The notes: generated by a model from the letters alone, not told the origin. A DNA stretch of 64,000 bases from Faucicola osloensis_C (GCA_019353055.1 JABAHL010000010.1:23179-87178); one strand, 5' to 3'. Counted from the first letter of the stretch, positions 35,917 through 45,197 are shown. A program made the numbers and translations.

Positions 35917-37179
35917 ATGCCCCCAACGTCTGAATATGAACAGCAAGCCCAAGCGTTTTCACAGTCTTATCAATTGGCGCAGACAGGCGATGCCGAAGCG
36001 CAATATCAGACTGGGCTTTATTATGCCCAAGGTATCGGCGTGGTACAAAATTACCGCAGCGCAGGGTTTTATTGGCTCAATGCTGCCAAGCAGTCACACC
36101 CTGCTGCGCAAACTTATCTGGGTCTATTGTTTGAACAAGGCTTGGGCTACCAGCAGGATTTGAATAAAGCCATACATTGCTACCAAACCGCTAGCGAATT
36201 GGGTTTTACCGAAGCCAAAGTACGTTTGGCGATGCTGTATTTGACAGGCAAAGGCTTAGCGCAGGATAGCAAAAAGGCGATTTTACTGTTTATCCAAGCA
36301 GCAGAACAAGGCGAAGCGGTTGCCCAATACAATCTTGGTATCGCTTATGAGAGAGGACTGGGCGGGCTCAAGCACAATGATGATTTGGCGCATTTTTGGT
36401 ACCACCAAGCGGCTTATCAAAACCATCCACAAGCGATGGCACGTTTAGCGGCAGATAAATTTGCCCAAAAGCTGATACCTAATACCACGCCAGCTAGCAC
36501 AACGCCAACTAGCAGAATGCCAGAGAATTACAGGGTGGGCGATAATTTAGCGCATCAAGCGGCATCAGATACGACGCCTGACTTTACTATTGACGATGTA
36601 TTCACTCCCCAAAGCCAGCCCATCAATTTTGATGACGATGATGTGCCCGTCCATCCTGATAGTGACGCGATTTTTGCGCGAGGTGTTGCGATTATTCAGG
36701 CGGACTTAAAACGCGCCTTTAACTTTTTTGAGCAAGCGGCACTACTCGGTCATGCCAAAGCCGAATACAATATGGGATTGGCTTTTTTATATGGGCTCGG
36801 TGGCAATCATGTTTGTACTGAAACGGCACTGGAATGGCTAGAAAAATCCGCCAATCAAAGTTTTCGCCCTGCCTATCTTGCGTTAGGCTGGCTGTACCAA
36901 GGTGGCAATCCGTATCTCAATGACAGTAGTGATGACATCGGTGAAACTATCATTGTCGATTGTGACAACGCCATCAGCCAATACGAAATGGCGAGCGAGC
37001 TTGGACAGGCGCAAGTCCAATATTTTCTTGCCAACATCTATGCCAGTGGCAATGGCATCGCTGCCGATGCTGACAAAGCAAGCGCTTGGCTGAAGCAATC
37101 TGGCAAACATGGTTATGCTGCAGCGCTCACTGAGTTACGCCCATCTGTGCCAGAGACTGCCGATGACCATCATACCTAG
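35917..37179 (+). CDS. Sel1-like repeat (SLR/TPR) protein
   Basis: About 420 residues from ATG 35917; a TTG 30 nt upstream is possible but less likely. Sel1 repeats are evident at about 40-75 (AQYQTGLYYAQGIGVVQNYRSAGFYWLNAA), 76-111, 112-147, 148-186, and again in the C-terminal half (about 265-420: AEYNMGLAFLYGLGG, AQVQYFLANIYASGNGI). An acidic linker with DDDDVP lies between the two blocks. No signal peptide, so a cytoplasmic scaffold is likely. It follows the ATPase gene by 50 nt on the same strand. Confidence 0.88.
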   Translation: MPPTSEYEQQAQAFSQSYQLAQTGDAEAQYQTGLYYAQGIGVVQNYRSAGFYWLNAAKQSHPAAQTYLGLLFEQGLGYQQDLNKAIHCYQTASELGFTEAKVRLAMLYLTGKGLAQDSKKAILLFIQAAEQGEAVAQYNLGIAYERGLGGLKHNDDLAHFWYHQAAYQNHPQAMARLAADKFAQKLIPNTTPASTTPTSRMPENYRVGDNLAHQAASDTTPDFTIDDVFTPQSQPINFDDDDVPVHPDSDAIFARGVAIIQADLKRAFNFFEQAALLGHAKAEYNMGLAFLYGLGGNHVCTETALEWLEKSANQSFRPAYLALGWLYQGGNPYLNDSSDDIGETIIVDCDNAISQYEMASELGQAQVQYFLANIYASGNGIAADADKASAWLKQSGKHGYAAALTELRPSVPETADDHHT

Positions 37180-37420
37180 GTGGTCTCCTTGATGGCTTTT
37201 GATAGCCTATTTTTGTTATCCAGTCGTTCTTATTGAAGCTCTCTTATTCAACCTTTCATTGACGGCTTTTTAACAGCCATTGCTTTATTTTTCGCCAACT
37301 GCACCAATTATAATGCCTATGCGCCAAATGTAGCCAAAATGAGATACGCTGCGACTAGGATGCGTTCACGAATTTGTAGGATGATTGACCCATAATGACA
37401 ACACATTAAAAGGAAAAAGC

Positions 37421-38071
37421 ATGACACCCGTAGATATTATTACTAGTAAAGAAATGAGCGATATTGCACAAATTGTCAAACTTCATGATATTGATGTTCC
37501 CTTAGTCGCTGTGTACTGCGGCTCTCGCAAAGGCAATGACCCTGTCTATGTCCAATCAGCGTATGAATTGGGCAGGGCATTGGTTGAAGCGGGGTTAGGT
37601 CTGGTGTATGGCGGTGCGGTGATTGGCTGTATGGGCGCGGTTGCCGATGGTGTGATTGAAAAAAACGGCATTGCCGTGGGTGTGATTCCCGAATTTATGA
37701 TGGATCGAGAAGTGGCGCATGGTGGGCTGACGCGTTTGCATTTGACCGATACCATGCATACCCGTAAAGCCATCATGGCAGAGTACGCCAGTGCATTTAT
37801 TACCTTGCCAGGTGGGCTTGGCACCCTTGAGGAAATCATGGAAATTGCCACTTGGCGACAGCTATATCAACATGAAAAGCCGATGATTATTCTCAATATC
37901 AATGGTTTTTATGACAAATTGATTGAACATCTACACTTTACCGCTGAGCAAGGCTTTATGAAGCCAGAAGATTTACAGCGATTAATCGTTTGTAATACTG
38001 TCGCCGATGCCATTGAACTACTCAAACCGATTGTTAACATGCCAGACACGATGAATGTGAATAAAATCTAA
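37421..38071 (+). CDS. LOG family (TIGR00730) Rossmann-fold protein
   Basis: 216 residues from ATG 37421, which has AAAAGGA upstream; an earlier TTG in frame (37385) precedes this ribosome site. The LOG nucleotide-binding motif PGGLGTLEE and the YGGAVIGCMGAVAD loop are intact. Family members cleave the N-glycosidic bond of nucleoside 5'-monophosphates (cytokinin-activating type) and occur widely in bacteria. Single gene with a bidirectional terminator to its right. Confidence 0.92.
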   Translation: MTPVDIITSKEMSDIAQIVKLHDIDVPLVAVYCGSRKGNDPVYVQSAYELGRALVEAGLGLVYGGAVIGCMGAVADGVIEKNGIAVGVIPEFMMDREVAHGGLTRLHLTDTMHTRKAIMAEYASAFITLPGGLGTLEEIMEIATWRQLYQHEKPMIILNINGFYDKLIEHLHFTAEQGFMKPEDLQRLIVCNTVADAIELLKPIVNMPDTMNVNKI

Positions 38072-38084
38072 CCCTGTGAGCGAC

Positions 38085-38116
38085 AAAAAAAAGACCTCAA
38101 TTAAGGTCTTTTTTTG
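38085..38116. terminator. Bidirectional terminator, LOG gene / D-2-hydroxyglutarate dehydrogenase gene
   Basis: AAGACCT (38091-38097) / AGGTCTT (38104-38110) stem with A run left and T run right. Confidence 0.85.
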
Positions 38117-38153
38117 TATTTTTTTTTGTATCCCTTTTTTGTAACAGTGTTAT

Positions 38154-39581
38154 CTAGTCGAAAATCTTACCACGATTCATAATCCCATTGGGGTCAAAGA
38201 CTTGCTTGATGGCGCGTAAATAATCAATTTCTTCATCAGGACGGGTGTAATTAAGATACGGCTTTTTGGTCATGCCAACGCCATGCTCGGCTGAGATAGA
38301 GCCGTTGTATTTTTGCACCGTTTCAAACACGTACTTGTTGACCACTTGGCATTTTTCGAAAAATTCATCTTTGCTAAGGTTTTCTGGTTTTAAAATATTT
38401 AAGTGTAAATTACCATCGCCGATATGCCCAAACCAGCACACTTGAAAATCCGGATAGTTTTGGCTAACAATGGCATCGATATCTGCGATAAACTCTGGCA
38501 CGCGGCTGATGAGCACGGAGATGTCATTTTTGTACGGGGTAAATACCGAGATGGTCTCAGAGATATACTCGCGCAGTTTCCATAGCTCTTGGGCTTGGTG
38601 AATCGATTGACTCATCACCCCATCAAGCACCCAACCTTCGCTCATACAGTCTTCAAAAATCTGCATCGCCATGTCCATAATCGGCTCGTAGGGCGCTTCA
38701 AATTCGAGTAGCGCATAAAACGGCGCATCGGTTTCAAACGGTTTTTGTACATGCCCTGTGGCAAGTAATTTATCAACGGCGACATCATCAAAAAATTCAA
38801 ACGCGGTCAAATCCATTTTGCTTTGAAAGGCTGACAAGATTTGCATGATATTGGCAAACTCTGGCACGCCAAGCACCATGACGGTTAGGTTTTTGGGCTG
38901 ACGCTCTAGCTTGACTTGCACTTCAGTGACAATGCCTAAGGTGCCTTCTGCCCCGATAAACAAATGACGCAAGTCATAACCGGTGGCATTTTTTATCATG
39001 CCTTTATTGAGGTGCAAAATATCACCTTTACCTGTCACTACGGTCATGCCCAAAATCCAGTTGCGGGTCATGCCGTATTTGATGACCTTGATACCGCCGG
39101 CATTGGTGCCAATATTGCCGCCAAGCTGGCTTGAACCGGCTGACGCAAAGTCCACCGGATAGTATAACCCCTGCTGCTGGGCAAAGTCTTGCAGCGCTTT
39201 GGTGACGATACCGGCTTCCACTTCCACCATACGGTCAGCAGGGTAGAAGCCCAATACTTGGTGCATTTTATCAAGGCTAATCACCACCTCGCCATTGGCG
39301 GCAACTGCCCCTGCAGATAGACCCGTCCGTCCACCGCTTGGGGTAATGACGATGTTAAGCTCATTACATAGCTTTACGATGGCTTGCACTTGCTGGGTGG
39401 ATTTTGGGAAGACAATGGCGCTGGCATTGGGCTCAAAATGCTTGGTCCAATCTTTGCCCCAAAAGCCCAAACTGTCCGCATCGGTTTTGATTTGGCTGTC
39501 GTCAAATCCTTGCTGGTGTAATTGATCAATGAGCGTATTGATGGCGGTCTGATTAGCAGTCATGGCGTGGCTTTTACCCAT
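38154..39581 (-). CDS. FAD-linked oxidase, probable D-2-hydroxyglutarate dehydrogenase
   Basis: 475 residues (469 if the second in-frame ATG at 39563 is the start). FAD-binding type 4 domain: VITPSGGRTGLSAGAVA, LGGNIGTNAGGIKVIKYGMTRNW. The C-terminal FAD-oxidase domain has WFGHIGDGNLHLNI and ISAEHGVGMTKKPYL. It is the size of GlcD / D-lactate / D-2-hydroxyglutarate dehydrogenases and lacks the extra iron-sulfur domain of YdiJ. It is divergent from serA. In Pseudomonas a D-2-hydroxyglutarate dehydrogenase next to serA removes the D-2-hydroxyglutarate that SerA makes, so this function is inferred from context. Confidence 0.82.
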   Translation of the reverse strand: MGKSHAMTANQTAINTLIDQLHQQGFDDSQIKTDADSLGFWGKDWTKHFEPNASAIVFPKSTQQVQAIVKLCNELNIVITPSGGRTGLSAGAVAANGEVVISLDKMHQVLGFYPADRMVEVEAGIVTKALQDFAQQQGLYYPVDFASAGSSQLGGNIGTNAGGIKVIKYGMTRNWILGMTVVTGKGDILHLNKGMIKNATGYDLRHLFIGAEGTLGIVTEVQVKLERQPKNLTVMVLGVPEFANIMQILSAFQSKMDLTAFEFFDDVAVDKLLATGHVQKPFETDAPFYALLEFEAPYEPIMDMAMQIFEDCMSEGWVLDGVMSQSIHQAQELWKLREYISETISVFTPYKNDISVLISRVPEFIADIDAIVSQNYPDFQVCWFGHIGDGNLHLNILKPENLSKDEFFEKCQVVNKYVFETVQKYNGSISAEHGVGMTKKPYLNYTRPDEEIDYLRAIKQVFDPNGIMNRGKIFD

Positions 39582-39782
39582 ATTTTTATACAGATTGAAA
39601 AGGTTTTTGAGGCTCTATCATAGCATAACTAACGGCATAAATTTTGACAAAAACACTGGGGATTGATGAAGAATTTTTTACCCCTGCGACAAAAAAATCA
39701 TGCCATCTTGCTGGAATTTCACCACAAAAAACCCAGCAAGTGTGATAGGATAATTGACTAAAAATACTGACTAGGGGTTGTT

Positions 39783-41015
39783 ATGGCACAAAATCTATCA
39801 CTTGAGAAAGACAAAATCCGCTTTTTGATGCTTGAAGGCTTGCATGACAATGCTTTTAAAGTGCTGTCAGAGGCGGGCTATCACAATGTTGAGAACATCA
39901 AAACCGCCTTAGACCCCGAAGAGCTTATCGAGAAAATCAAAGACGCCCATTTTGTCGGTATTCGGTCTCGCACCCATTTGACCCGCGATATTTTAGAAAA
40001 AGCCGAAAAGCTCATCGCCATTGGCTGTTTTTGTATTGGCACCAACCAAGTGGACTTGGAAGCTGCCCGTGAGCTGGGTATCCCTGTCTTTAACGCCCCT
40101 TACTCTAACACCCGCTCTGTCGCGGAGCTTGTCCTTGCCGAAATCATCATGCTGATGCGCGGTATCCCTGAAAAAAACGCAGTGGTACATCGTGGCGGCT
40201 GGAACAAATCTGCCAAAGACAGCTATGAAGTGCGCGGCAAAACTTTGGGTATCGTGGGTTATGGCTCTATTGGTACTCAGTTATCGGTACTCGCTGAAAG
40301 CCTTGGGATGAAAGTCATCTATCATGATGTGGTTACCAAATTGCCACTGGGCAACGCCACCCAAGTGGGAAGCCTAGAAGAACTGCTTGGTAAAGCCGAT
40401 GTGGTCACCTTGCATGTGCCAGATTTACCAAGTACGCGTAACATGATTACCGCCACAGAATTGGCTGCCATGAAGCCAGGCGCGCATCTTATTAATGCGG
40501 CGCGTGGCAAATGTGTGGATATTGATGCGCTGGCAGCAGCCCTGCAAAGCGGTCATATCTTGGGCGCGGCGATTGACGTGTTCCCCAAAGAGCCAAAATC
40601 AGCGGATGAAGAATTTGAATCACCACTGCGCGCGTTTGACAATGTGATTTTGACACCGCATATCGGTGGCTCCACCCAAGAAGCCCAAGCCAATATCGGT
40701 CTTGAAGTGGCAGAAAAATTTGTGCGTTACTCTGATATGGGTGATACTGCAACCTCAGTGAACTTCCCAAATGTTAGTATGCCACAAAAAGAAGGCACGC
40801 ATCGTTTGCTCCATATCCACAAAAACGTGCCTGGCGTGTTGTCACAAATTAACAAATCCTTTGCCGATGCCAATATCAATATCTTTGCCCAAAGCCTGAT
40901 GACTGAAGAAGATGTGGGATATCTGGTGATGGATGTGGGTAGCGGCGATTCTGCGCAAGCGGTTGAAGCACTCAAGAACATTCCAGAAACTATCCGTGTA
41001 CGGGTGTTGTTTTAA
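39783..41015 (+). CDS. serA: D-3-phosphoglycerate dehydrogenase
   Basis: 410 residues, same length as the E. coli enzyme. The D-isomer 2-hydroxyacid dehydrogenase domain has LGIVGYGSIGTQLSVLAESLGM (NAD-binding), INAARGKCVDIDAL and LTPHIGGSTQEAQ; the catalytic His is in the last. The C-terminal ACT domain (about 335-410, HRLLHIHKNVPGVLSQINKSFADANINI) binds serine for feedback inhibition. First step of serine synthesis. It follows a GGGG ribosome site and ends at a strong terminator. Confidence 0.96.
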   Translation: MAQNLSLEKDKIRFLMLEGLHDNAFKVLSEAGYHNVENIKTALDPEELIEKIKDAHFVGIRSRTHLTRDILEKAEKLIAIGCFCIGTNQVDLEAARELGIPVFNAPYSNTRSVAELVLAEIIMLMRGIPEKNAVVHRGGWNKSAKDSYEVRGKTLGIVGYGSIGTQLSVLAESLGMKVIYHDVVTKLPLGNATQVGSLEELLGKADVVTLHVPDLPSTRNMITATELAAMKPGAHLINAARGKCVDIDALAAALQSGHILGAAIDVFPKEPKSADEEFESPLRAFDNVILTPHIGGSTQEAQANIGLEVAEKFVRYSDMGDTATSVNFPNVSMPQKEGTHRLLHIHKNVPGVLSQINKSFADANINIFAQSLMTEEDVGYLVMDVGSGDSAQAVEALKNIPETIRVRVLF

Positions 41016-41030
41016 TTTTAAATCTGAATA

Positions 41031-41060
41031 AAAAAACCAACTTTAAGAGTTGGTTTTTTT
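41031..41060. terminator. Bidirectional terminator, serA / SIR2 gene
   Basis: AACCAACT (41035-41042) / AGTTGGTT (41048-41055) with A run left and T run right; usable from both strands. Confidence 0.88.
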
Positions 41061-41093
41061 GTTTTTTAAAAAGATTTTAGAACTTTCTCAAAT

Positions 41094-42140
41094 TCAAATT
41101 AACTTTTCTAAATCTTTCAGTTTAAAAGTTAAATTTCTATCCACTCTGCTATTTTTTTGTTCTAATTTAATCCACTTGATTGCTGTTAATACATATTCTT
41201 TAGCTTTACTATCACCATAACGTTTATAATATTTAATTGCTTGTTCTGCATAAGTTATAGCATGAAACACTTTTCTATTATCATCATTAAAACAGCGTTC
41301 GAGAATATCCATACTATCATCTAATTGAGATTTTGTATCAATATCCTCTTGAGCATTAATATTAGCATCAAATAAAATAATGGCGTGTGAATTTCTAATT
41401 GAAAAATATCTGTTATTAGTTTGAGTTATAGCCCTATCAATCCACTCAAAAGCTTTGGTGAACTGTTTTTTTTGTGCGAGATAAAGAGCTCCCTGTTGGA
41501 GAACATAAGGATTATTAAAATCTCTTTCATAAGCTAACTCGTAAAAAGCAATACCTTCTTTAAAATTGGGGAAAGCTTTAACTGCTAATTTTTTATCATA
41601 GGCGTATTTATGATATGTATCATAAAAAGGGATTCTTACATTTGGTACTGCTTCTAAAGTTTTAAGAAGAACTTTTTTTAGTATATGTGCTTCGACTACA
41701 TTAATAATTGTTTCCGCTATAAAATAAGACCTAGGATAATAATAGTCTTGTGGTTCTAGCTGTAAATCACCAGAGTAATCTTTATAGTCTTTCACTATAT
41801 TATCGAGATGCTCTCGCAATTCATAAATTTCTTTGTAGCTGTTAATTTCATCTTTAAAATAACTAAACAACATATCAAAGGATATTGGAACACGGCAACG
41901 ATGCGTGTAAGCAATAAGAACTAAAAATTCTGATAATCTTTCATCTACATTTTTGAACTCATTAAATACCTCTTTAAATCTATCTTGTATAGAGTTACCT
42001 TTAACATTATTTCTAATAAACTCAAAGATAGTGTCTTTATCATAATTCTTGTTAATCTCTCTTCTTAACGTGCTTTTTCTATCTGAAATCGGGAGATGAT
42101 TGTAAATTTCTTGTAAATCTGAATCGCTTAGAGCAGTCAC
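41094..42140 (-). CDS. TPR-like C-terminal part of the frameshifted SIR2-NTPase protein
   Basis: 348 codons from a GTG at 42140 that is probably not a real start. The frame stays open upstream of that GTG and joins the SIR2-NTPase ORF exactly if one A is removed from the A8 tract at 42226-42233. The joined sequence then runs MQKNIKLVGVERTHNFSVIS, which suits the strand after a STAND Walker B. The protein is helical throughout; the last 170 residues look like TPR repeats (AFYELAYERDFNNPYVLQQGALYLAQKKQFTKAFEWIDRAI), the usual sensor part of such proteins. Strongly AT-rich. No known motif beyond this is visible. Confidence 0.65.
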   Translation of the reverse strand: MTALSDSDLQEIYNHLPISDRKSTLRREINKNYDKDTIFEFIRNNVKGNSIQDRFKEVFNEFKNVDERLSEFLVLIAYTHRCRVPISFDMLFSYFKDEINSYKEIYELREHLDNIVKDYKDYSGDLQLEPQDYYYPRSYFIAETIINVVEAHILKKVLLKTLEAVPNVRIPFYDTYHKYAYDKKLAVKAFPNFKEGIAFYELAYERDFNNPYVLQQGALYLAQKKQFTKAFEWIDRAITQTNNRYFSIRNSHAIILFDANINAQEDIDTKSQLDDSMDILERCFNDDNRKVFHAITYAEQAIKYYKRYGDSKAKEYVLTAIKWIKLEQKNSRVDRNLTFKLKDLEKLI

Positions 42141-42204
42141 ATTATGGAAATTGAATTTAGTCGAATCAATAAGATGAGAAATAACTGAAAAATTATGAGT
42201 TCTT

Positions 42205-43440
42205 TCAACCCCTACTAACTTTATATTTTTTTTGCATAGCTAAAAGATTAAAAGCTTGTAATGAATCACTAAAATTGTCTATAAATACAATTGCTCTTTT
42301 ATCCTTAAGAATATTTTTTACGAGTTCAGCTTTTTCAAAAGAAATATTATCGAAAATAAGTTTAATATCATAATCGACAGTGATTGCTAGTTGCATCATT
42401 AAAGTCGTTTTACCTGAGACAGGGGCTCCCTCGATAATTAGATTTTTATTAGAATAAACGTAATTTTTTAATATGTCGAAGTGAGAAGTCTTAATAATAT
42501 TAGAAGAGAAAATATCAAACCAAGTAGGAGGGTTTCCTTTGAGAAATTGAATTATTGGTCTGACAGTTAAGTTTTTATTATTTTTTGGAACAAGATTCTT
42601 AGAAATTTTTTCTAATACTTTATCATTTGAATTAAAGCTCTGTGAGTTATCTACAATGTTTATATTAGATAAATATTCAAGAAATTCCTTAGTGTCTGAA
42701 ATAATAATATTGAACTTCAAAGCTTCAAAATAAGCTATAGTTCCATGATCTGAATCTTCATTTCGAAGAATTATCCATTTGTTTTTATGACTATCATTAT
42801 TTGTTAGGTTGGAAGAAGTAAGAGCTTGAATAACACCAGAATCAGCTAATTGATAACCCCAAAAAAGTGTCGAAAATCTCTCGAAATCTAATCCTAATTG
42901 ATGCCAAATTCTTGGATTTGAAGTGTAGGCATTGTTAATAGATGCCACATCAAATATTAAATCTCTATTTTCATATTCTACGTTTCCATGTAAGGCGGAA
43001 AAATTAACTGCTAAACTATCATTTGGTATTTCTCCATTAAAAGTTACATCATTAATATATTTACCTTCTACCTTCTCATAGATTTTTTTGATTAAGTTAT
43101 CAATATTTGTTGTATAAACTGATTTGGGATTGAGTTTTACGATTGAAAAATATAGTTTGTCAAAACTTTTTACAGTAAATTCTTTTCTTAGAAATTTTTG
43201 AAAAGAATCTTTATTAGTACTTTCGATAATAGTAGAAACTTTAGATAAACTTAGTGCTCTAAATTTTTTATCAATATTCAATTCTTTATCTTCAAAAATT
43301 TTATCAGAAAGTTTATTGCCAACTGGTAAAAATTCATCTGCACTATTCTTTGCAAGGATAGAAAATCCAGCTCCTAGAAATAAATTAATACCTTTATTCA
43401 TTTCATGTTGAAAAATATTTCTATTGTCAAATCTTTTCAT
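42205..43440 (-). CDS. SIR2 - P-loop NTPase N-terminal part of a probable anti-phage protein (frameshifted)
   Basis: 411 residues. SIR2 domain: LFLGAGFS (20-27), VYTTNIDNL (108-116, Asn112), SALHGNV (148-154, His151), the NAD-binding and catalytic positions of SIR2 NADases. The P-loop NTPase has Walker A EGAPVSGKTT (337-346) and Walker B RAIVFIDNF (382-390). The frame ends 21 codons after Walker B, in the middle of the NTPase, because of one extra A in an A8 tract; the rest lies in the next ORF. SIR2 fused to a STAND-type NTPase and TPR-like helices is the plan of NAD-depleting defence proteins. The gene is AT-rich, sits between the housekeeping genes ettA and serA, and is flanked by terminators. 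Confidence 0.75.
   Translation of the reverse strand: MKRFDNRNIFQHEMNKGINLFLGAGFSILAKNSADEFLPVGNKLSDKIFEDKELNIDKKFRALSLSKVSTIIESTNKDSFQKFLRKEFTVKSFDKLYFSIVKLNPKSVYTTNIDNLIKKIYEKVEGKYINDVTFNGEIPNDSLAVNFSALHGNVEYENRDLIFDVASINNAYTSNPRIWHQLGLDFERFSTLFWGYQLADSGVIQALTSSNLTNNDSHKNKWIILRNEDSDHGTIAYFEALKFNIIISDTKEFLEYLSNINIVDNSQSFNSNDKVLEKISKNLVPKNNKNLTVRPIIQFLKGNPPTWFDIFSSNIIKTSHFDILKNYVYSNKNLIIEGAPVSGKTTLMMQLAITVDYDIKLIFDNISFEKAELVKNILKDKRAIVFIDNFSDSLQAFNLLAMQKKYKVSRG
42226..42233 (-). repeat. A8 homopolymer at the frameshift point of the SIR2-NTPase gene
   Basis: Eight T on the plus strand (A8 in the mRNA). With eight A the frame stops after 8 codons; with seven A it continues into the downstream 348-codon ORF and gives one 781-residue protein. 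The tract could be a phase-variable switch, a slippage site, a true mutation or a sequencing error. Confidence 0.85.
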
Positions 43441-43476
43441 GTATTCCTCAATATATTAATAATTTTTCCTATAAAA

Positions 43477-43512
43477 TAAATAAGCTTTTCCACTATCGAA
43501 AAAGCTTATTTA
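43477..43512 (-). terminator. Terminator downstream of ettA
   Basis: A 13-bp stem, TAAATAAGCTTTT / AAAAGCTTATTTA, with a 10-nt loop; the T-rich tract follows on the minus strand. It insulates the SIR2 gene from ettA transcription. Confidence 0.75.
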
Positions 43513-43535
43513 TGAATAAAAAATCCATACTTTAA

Positions 43536-45197
43536 CTATTTCGCAATCTTTTTATATTTCATGCGTTTTGGCTCGGCATCTGCCCCCAATTGTTTTTTGC
43601 GATACGCTTCAAACTCAGAATAGTTACCATCAAACCAAATCGGACCCTCATCCTCAAACGCCAAAATATGGGTGGCAATACGGTCTAAGAACCAGCGGTC
43701 ATGCGACACCACCATCACCGTACCAGGGAACACTTCCACCGCATCTTCAAGCGCGCGCAACGTCTCAACATCAAGGTCGTTTGATGGCTCATCGAGTAAC
43801 AGCACGTTTGCCCCTTGTTTTAAGGTTTTGGCAAGTTGCAGACGGTTACGCTCACCACCCGACAGGCTACCGACCAGTTTTTGTTGGTCTTGACCTTTAA
43901 AGTTAAAGCGTCCGATATAGGCACGGCTAGGCGTGGTGTATTCGCCCACGGTAATCATATCAAGACCGTCGGAGACTTCTTCCCACACGGTTTTTTTGTC
44001 GTCAAGCTCATCGCGTACCTGTCCGACATACGCCACTTTCACTGATTCACCGACTTCAACTGTGCCCGTGTCTGGCTTGTCTTTGCCTGTAATCATGTTG
44101 AACAAGGTCGTTTTACCCGCGCCATTGGGTCCGATAATCCCCACAATCGCCATCGGTGGCACAGTGAAGGATAGGTTTTCGTATAGCAAACGGTCACCAA
44201 ATGATTTACTGATGTTGTTGACTTCGATGACTTTGTTACCAAGACGTGGTCCTGGTGGAATGTAGATTTCCGCGGTTTCGTTACGTTGTTGGAACTCTTT
44301 GGAGTTTAATTCCTCAAAACGTTGCAAGCGAGACTTAGACTTGGCTTGCTGACCTTTTTGGTTTTTACGCACCCATTCAAGCTCTTGTTTCAGCGCTTTG
44401 GCAAAGGCTTCTTCTTGTTTTTGCTCTTGCTCGATACGCTTGTTTTTCTGCTCTAGCCACTCGGTATAGTTGCCTTGGTACGGGTAGCCATAGCCACGGT
44501 CAAGCTCCAAAATCCATTCGGCAACATTATCAAGGAAATAGCGGTCATGGGTAATCGCTACAATAGTGCCGCTATAGTCTTTCAAGAAATGCTCCAGCCA
44601 AGCGACTGATTCGGCATCCAAGTGGTTCGTTGGTTCGTCCAATAGCAGCATATCAGGTTTGGATAGCAATAGACGGCACAGGGCGACGCGGCGTTTTTCA
44701 CCACCCGATAATTTGCTCACGTCGGCATCCCACGCGGGTAGGCGCAGCGCATCGGCGGCTTTTTCTAGTTGGTTGTTGAGGTTATGGGCGTCCCACGCTT
44801 GGATGATGTCTTCCATCTTGCCTTGTTCGGCGGCAAGTTTGTCAAAGTCGGCATCGGGTAGGGCATACTCGCCATAGATTTCATCAAGGCGGGCAAGGGC
44901 ATCTAGGGCTTCACGCACACCGTCTTCTACATTGCCACGCACGTCTTTGGCAGGGTCTAGCTGCGGTTCTTGGGCAAGGTAGCCAATCTTGATACCCGCT
45001 TGCGCACGCGCTTCACCATTATACTCGGTGTCCACGCCTGCCATGATTTTAAGAAGTGTTGATTTACCGGCACCGTTGAGACCCAGCACACCGATTTTTG
45101 CACCGGGAAAAAAAGACAGGCTGATGTCTTTTAGGATTTCCCGTTTGGGTGGAACAATTTTTGATACCTTGTTCATGGTATAAATATATTGAGCCAT
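43536..45197 (-). CDS. ettA: Energy-dependent translational throttle protein EttA (ABC-F ATPase)
   Basis: 553 residues from the ATG giving MAQYIYTMNKVSK; a longer frame (to 45251) adds 18 residues without a good start. Two ABC domains: Walker A GLNGAGKSTLLK and GPNGAGKTTLFN; signatures LSGGEKRRVALCRLL and LSGGERNRLQLAKTL; Walker B MLLLDEPTNHLD and VLLLDEPSNDLD. The arm/linker between them carries a KQEEAFAKALKQELEWVRKNQKGQQAKSKSRL helix as in EttA. It binds the ribosomal E site and gates elongation by ATP/ADP ratio. Length matches E. coli EttA (555). Confidence 0.95.
   Translation of the reverse strand: MAQYIYTMNKVSKIVPPKREILKDISLSFFPGAKIGVLGLNGAGKSTLLKIMAGVDTEYNGEARAQAGIKIGYLAQEPQLDPAKDVRGNVEDGVREALDALARLDEIYGEYALPDADFDKLAAEQGKMEDIIQAWDAHNLNNQLEKAADALRLPAWDADVSKLSGGEKRRVALCRLLLSKPDMLLLDEPTNHLDAESVAWLEHFLKDYSGTIVAITHDRYFLDNVAEWILELDRGYGYPYQGNYTEWLEQKNKRIEQEQKQEEAFAKALKQELEWVRKNQKGQQAKSKSRLQRFEELNSKEFQQRNETAEIYIPPGPRLGNKVIEVNNISKSFGDRLLYENLSFTVPPMAIVGIIGPNGAGKTTLFNMITGKDKPDTGTVEVGESVKVAYVGQVRDELDDKKTVWEEVSDGLDMITVGEYTTPSRAYIGRFNFKGQDQQKLVGSLSGGERNRLQLAKTLKQGANVLLLDEPSNDLDVETLRALEDAVEVFPGTVMVVSHDRWFLDRIATHILAFEDEGPIWFDGNYSEFEAYRKKQLGADAEPKRMKYKKIAK

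Noticed and set aside
43568..45183. Several plus-strand ORFs opposite ettA
   Set aside because: They are antisense shadows of the well-recognised ABC-F gene.
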